Source: Nitrospinaceae bacterium
GTDB taxonomy: Bacteria > Nitrospinota > Nitrospinia > Nitrospinales > VA-1
DNA: 7,299 nucleotides
Assembly: GCA_029261435.1 (NCBI GenBank)
Contig: JAJDBI010000323.1
Span: forward strand, 1-7,299
Direction of reading: 5' to 3'
Shown here: positions 6,135-7,299 of the stretch, piece after piece
How positions within the stretch are numbered: position 1 is the first letter of the stretch
How the letters are laid out: every line of letters begins with the position of its first letter
Program-made: the position numbers and the translations under genes
The notes under the pieces: model-generated
The model's input: only the letters and a program-made list of their open reading frames with translations
What the model was told of the DNA's origin: nothing
Databases searched by the model: none

Positions 6135-6155
6135 CAAGGCGTAGCCTTGTCCCCC
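6135..6155. repeat. Second hairpin of a REP-like pair
   Basis: CAAGGC (6135-6140), GTA loop, GCCTTG (6144-6149) form a perfect 6-bp stem, followed by TCCCCC. Read on the minus strand, its right side is GGGGACAAGGC, nearly the same as the GGGGACAGGC at 6089-6098, so the two hairpins lie in inverted orientation. Confidence 0.4.
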
Positions 6156-6264
6156 AATGAGTTCAGGGTTTATGCGTGGTAGTGATGAGCAATGGTTCTC
6201 TCAGGCGAGCAAAGAGATATCTAGGTAGAAAGAGTCCTTGCCCAATTGGCCCCACGCCGAGTGG

Positions 6265-6693
6265 CTAGTGGACCCAGGTGCTGCGGATGTATTTCACTAC
6301 ATCCCAGATCTCCTTATCCTTCAGAGTTCTTTTGTGGGCGGCCATTCCTGTTCCAGGTGAACCGTTTTTAATGACATAGAACATTTGCCCGGCTGAGACA
6401 TCTTTCATCGTATCGCTACAGGTGAAGTTGCGCGGATTGGGTTTTAATGCCTTTCCAAGTTTTCCCATACCGTCGCCACCTTTTCCATGGCACATTTTAC
6501 AGGCAAGAGGTTTGGCGGCCTTTTCATAAATCTTTTTACCATTTTTCGCATTAGCTTTTGCAGTCTTATCCATTGATGCGATGTTGGAGGGAGCCGCTTT
6601 GGTCTTCCTCGGTTGTGGACAGTTGCTGGCTGCCCAGGAGGTTGTTGCGTATAACAGCAGGCTGATTGAGGTCAGTACCAGTATTTTCTTCAT
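6265..6693 (-). CDS. Small periplasmic class I cytochrome c
   Basis: This 142-residue precursor starts at MKKILV, where GAGGAG (complement of 6702-6707) lies 8 nt upstream. An in-frame ATG at 6729 would add 12 residues before the signal peptide and bury that ribosome site, so it is not used. The signal peptide ends near SWA (19-21). Cys25 lacks a lipobox (SNC), so this is not an obvious lipoprotein. Residues 22-50 are a Lys-rich linker. The haem-c site is CKMCH (65-69), followed by GKGGDGMGKLG, and the likely distal ligand is Met117 in GTGMAAH. The C-terminal helix DKEIWDVVKYIRS is typical of mono-haem electron carriers. It probably shuttles electrons in the periplasm. It lies 95 bp downstream of the cupredoxin-like gene, with a strong hairpin between them, and about 320 bp upstream of the P460 gene on the same strand. 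Confidence 0.92.
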   Translation of the reverse strand: MKKILVLTSISLLLYATTSWAASNCPQPRKTKAAPSNIASMDKTAKANAKNGKKIYEKAAKPLACKMCHGKGGDGMGKLGKALKPNPRNFTCSDTMKDVSAGQMFYVIKNGSPGTGMAAHKRTLKDKEIWDVVKYIRSTWVH

Positions 6694-6753
6694 TTTATTT
6701 TCTCCTCTTTCGTGTTGTTGGGTGCACATATTTTTTTTAAAACCGGATAAGCA

Positions 6754-6783
6754 ACCCCCTCCCGCTTGTCAGTGGGAGGGGGT
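6754..6783 (-). terminator. Strong GC hairpin between the cupredoxin-like and cytochrome c genes
   Basis: ACCCCCTCCC (6754-6763) and GGGAGGGGGT (6774-6783) form a perfect 10-bp stem. It extends to 13 bp with one G-T wobble around a TGTC loop. It starts 5 nt after the cupredoxin-like stop. On the minus strand the next bases are TGCTTATCCGG and only then TTTTAAAAAAAAT, so it lacks an immediate U-tract. It may be a partial terminator or a 3'-end-stabilising stem-loop rather than a full stop. Confidence 0.6.
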
Positions 6784-6787
6784 AGTG

Positions 6788-7299
6788 TCATTTAATGGCC
6801 AGTTCAAAATTGCTGCTGGCTTTTGCTCCATCTGCCACCGTGATCTCCTGAGTCACTTGTCCAACATAAGGATGCCATGCGGTTACTTTATATTTTCCGG
6901 CTGGAATATTGTCCAGCATGAAGGAACCGTCTTTGGCACTTACGGTGTAATAAGGATTCCAGACAATCCGTGCATCAGCTTCCATGTAGTTGTGCTGATC
7001 GCATTGCAGGAAGAAATGAGAATCCTTTTTTTGTTTTAAACGTTTAAGAGTTTTTGTGACATCGGCCACAGAACCTTTAGATGGCAGAGGTTTGTTGAAC
7101 AACGTTTTTCTGTTGGCTCCTTTAACAGAATATCCATGTGGATTGTGCAACGTGTTCTCATCCTGATTGGTCACTTTTACCAAACCTTCTTTAACTCCTT
7201 TTGGAGCTTTACGAACAACCGTTACTTTGGGGAAAATATCGCATTGGCGGAAATCGAAATCCACGGACTCTTTTGACCATGCTTTTCCTTTGCTGATGT
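6788..7299 (-). CDS. Cupredoxin-like / carboxypeptidase-regulatory-like protein (5' end outside window)
   Basis: The frame is open to the window edge, giving 169 visible residues; the start lies beyond 7299. A GTG at 7264 is internal, because coding-like sequence (KAWSKESVDFDF) precedes it. Residues about 12-110 look like a cupredoxin fold: QCDIFPKV (18-25), a LHNPHGY motif (50-56) and CDQHNYM (99-105), a C-x2-H-x2-M cluster resembling type-1 copper ligands. With His51 or His54 this could complete a copper site, which is inference. Residues about 114-165 (NPYYTV, DGSFMLDNIPAGKY, WHP) match a carboxypeptidase-regulatory-like beta-sandwich. This combination occurs in periplasmic proteins near c-type cytochromes. 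It is the first visible gene of the minus-strand redox group; the signal peptide, if present, is not in view. Likely role: periplasmic electron transfer or metal binding. Confidence 0.75.
   Translation of the reverse strand, partial: ISKGKAWSKESVDFDFRQCDIFPKVTVVRKAPKGVKEGLVKVTNQDENTLHNPHGYSVKGANRKTLFNKPLPSKGSVADVTKTLKRLKQKKDSHFFLQCDQHNYMEADARIVWNPYYTVSAKDGSFMLDNIPAGKYKVTAWHPYVGQVTQEITVADGAKASSNFELAIK

Larger units (their letters stand above)
6056..6264. other. Non-coding interval between the P460 promoter and the cytochrome c gene
   Basis: About 210 bp without a convincing gene. It holds two hairpins (6088-6120 and 6135-6149), described separately. The remaining 6156-6264 shows no ribosome site, promoter or conserved-looking ORF. 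The best plus-strand reading, a 23-codon ORF at 6157, has no Shine-Dalgarno sequence. Confidence 0.5.

Noticed and set aside
6157..6228. 23-codon plus-strand ORF in the gap beside the REP-like hairpins
   Set aside because: No ribosome binding site, no promoter, and no recognisable sequence; expected by chance in 200 bp.
6694..6729. Upstream ATG for the cytochrome c gene
   Set aside because: It would place 12 polar residues before a classic MKKILV signal peptide and would include the GAGGAG ribosome site inside the coding region.

Overview
The window looks like a piece of chromosome from a mid-GC, Gram-negative, respiring bacterium. It encodes periplasmic c-type haem proteins with signal peptides, Shine-Dalgarno sites of the GGAG type and sigma70-like promoters. 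Nothing in it fixes the phylum. A nitrifier-like or deltaproteobacterium-like host is a guess from gene content only.

Region by region: (1) 3-68 is the 3' end of an unidentified plus-strand gene, followed by a hairpin terminator. (2) 356-3069 is a two-gene plus-strand operon: a CPA2/Kef-type cation:proton antiporter with a C-terminal RCK module, overlapping by ATGA a LicC/PntC-like nucleotidyltransferase. (3) 3105-4311 holds two minus-strand genes, a pentapeptide-repeat protein and a two-CBS-domain protein. The CBS gene has its own candidate promoter in the 145-bp gap. (4) 4506-5427 is a plus-strand pair: a small cytosolic protein resembling the phage ABA-sandwich domain, and an exported DUF2059-like protein. 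(5) 5471-7299 is a minus-strand periplasmic redox group, in transcription order a cupredoxin-like/carboxypeptidase-regulatory-like protein (cut by the window end), a small class I cytochrome c, and a cytochrome P460-family protein with its own promoter.

The redox group is the most coherent functional unit. A copper-type protein, a diffusible mono-haem cytochrome c and a P460 haem protein together suggest periplasmic electron transfer or handling of nitrogen oxides or hydroxylamine; this is inference. Its most notable non-coding feature is a clean TTGACA-17-TATCAT promoter in front of the P460 gene, flanked by two near-identical 24-bp direct repeats. One repeat abuts the -35 box and the other covers the expected transcription start, an arrangement typical of a regulated promoter. 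Between the P460 promoter and the cytochrome c gene lies about 210 bp of non-coding DNA with REP-like hairpins.

No tRNA, rRNA, CRISPR array, insertion sequence or recognisable defence system was seen. The rest reads as ordinary chromosomal genes.
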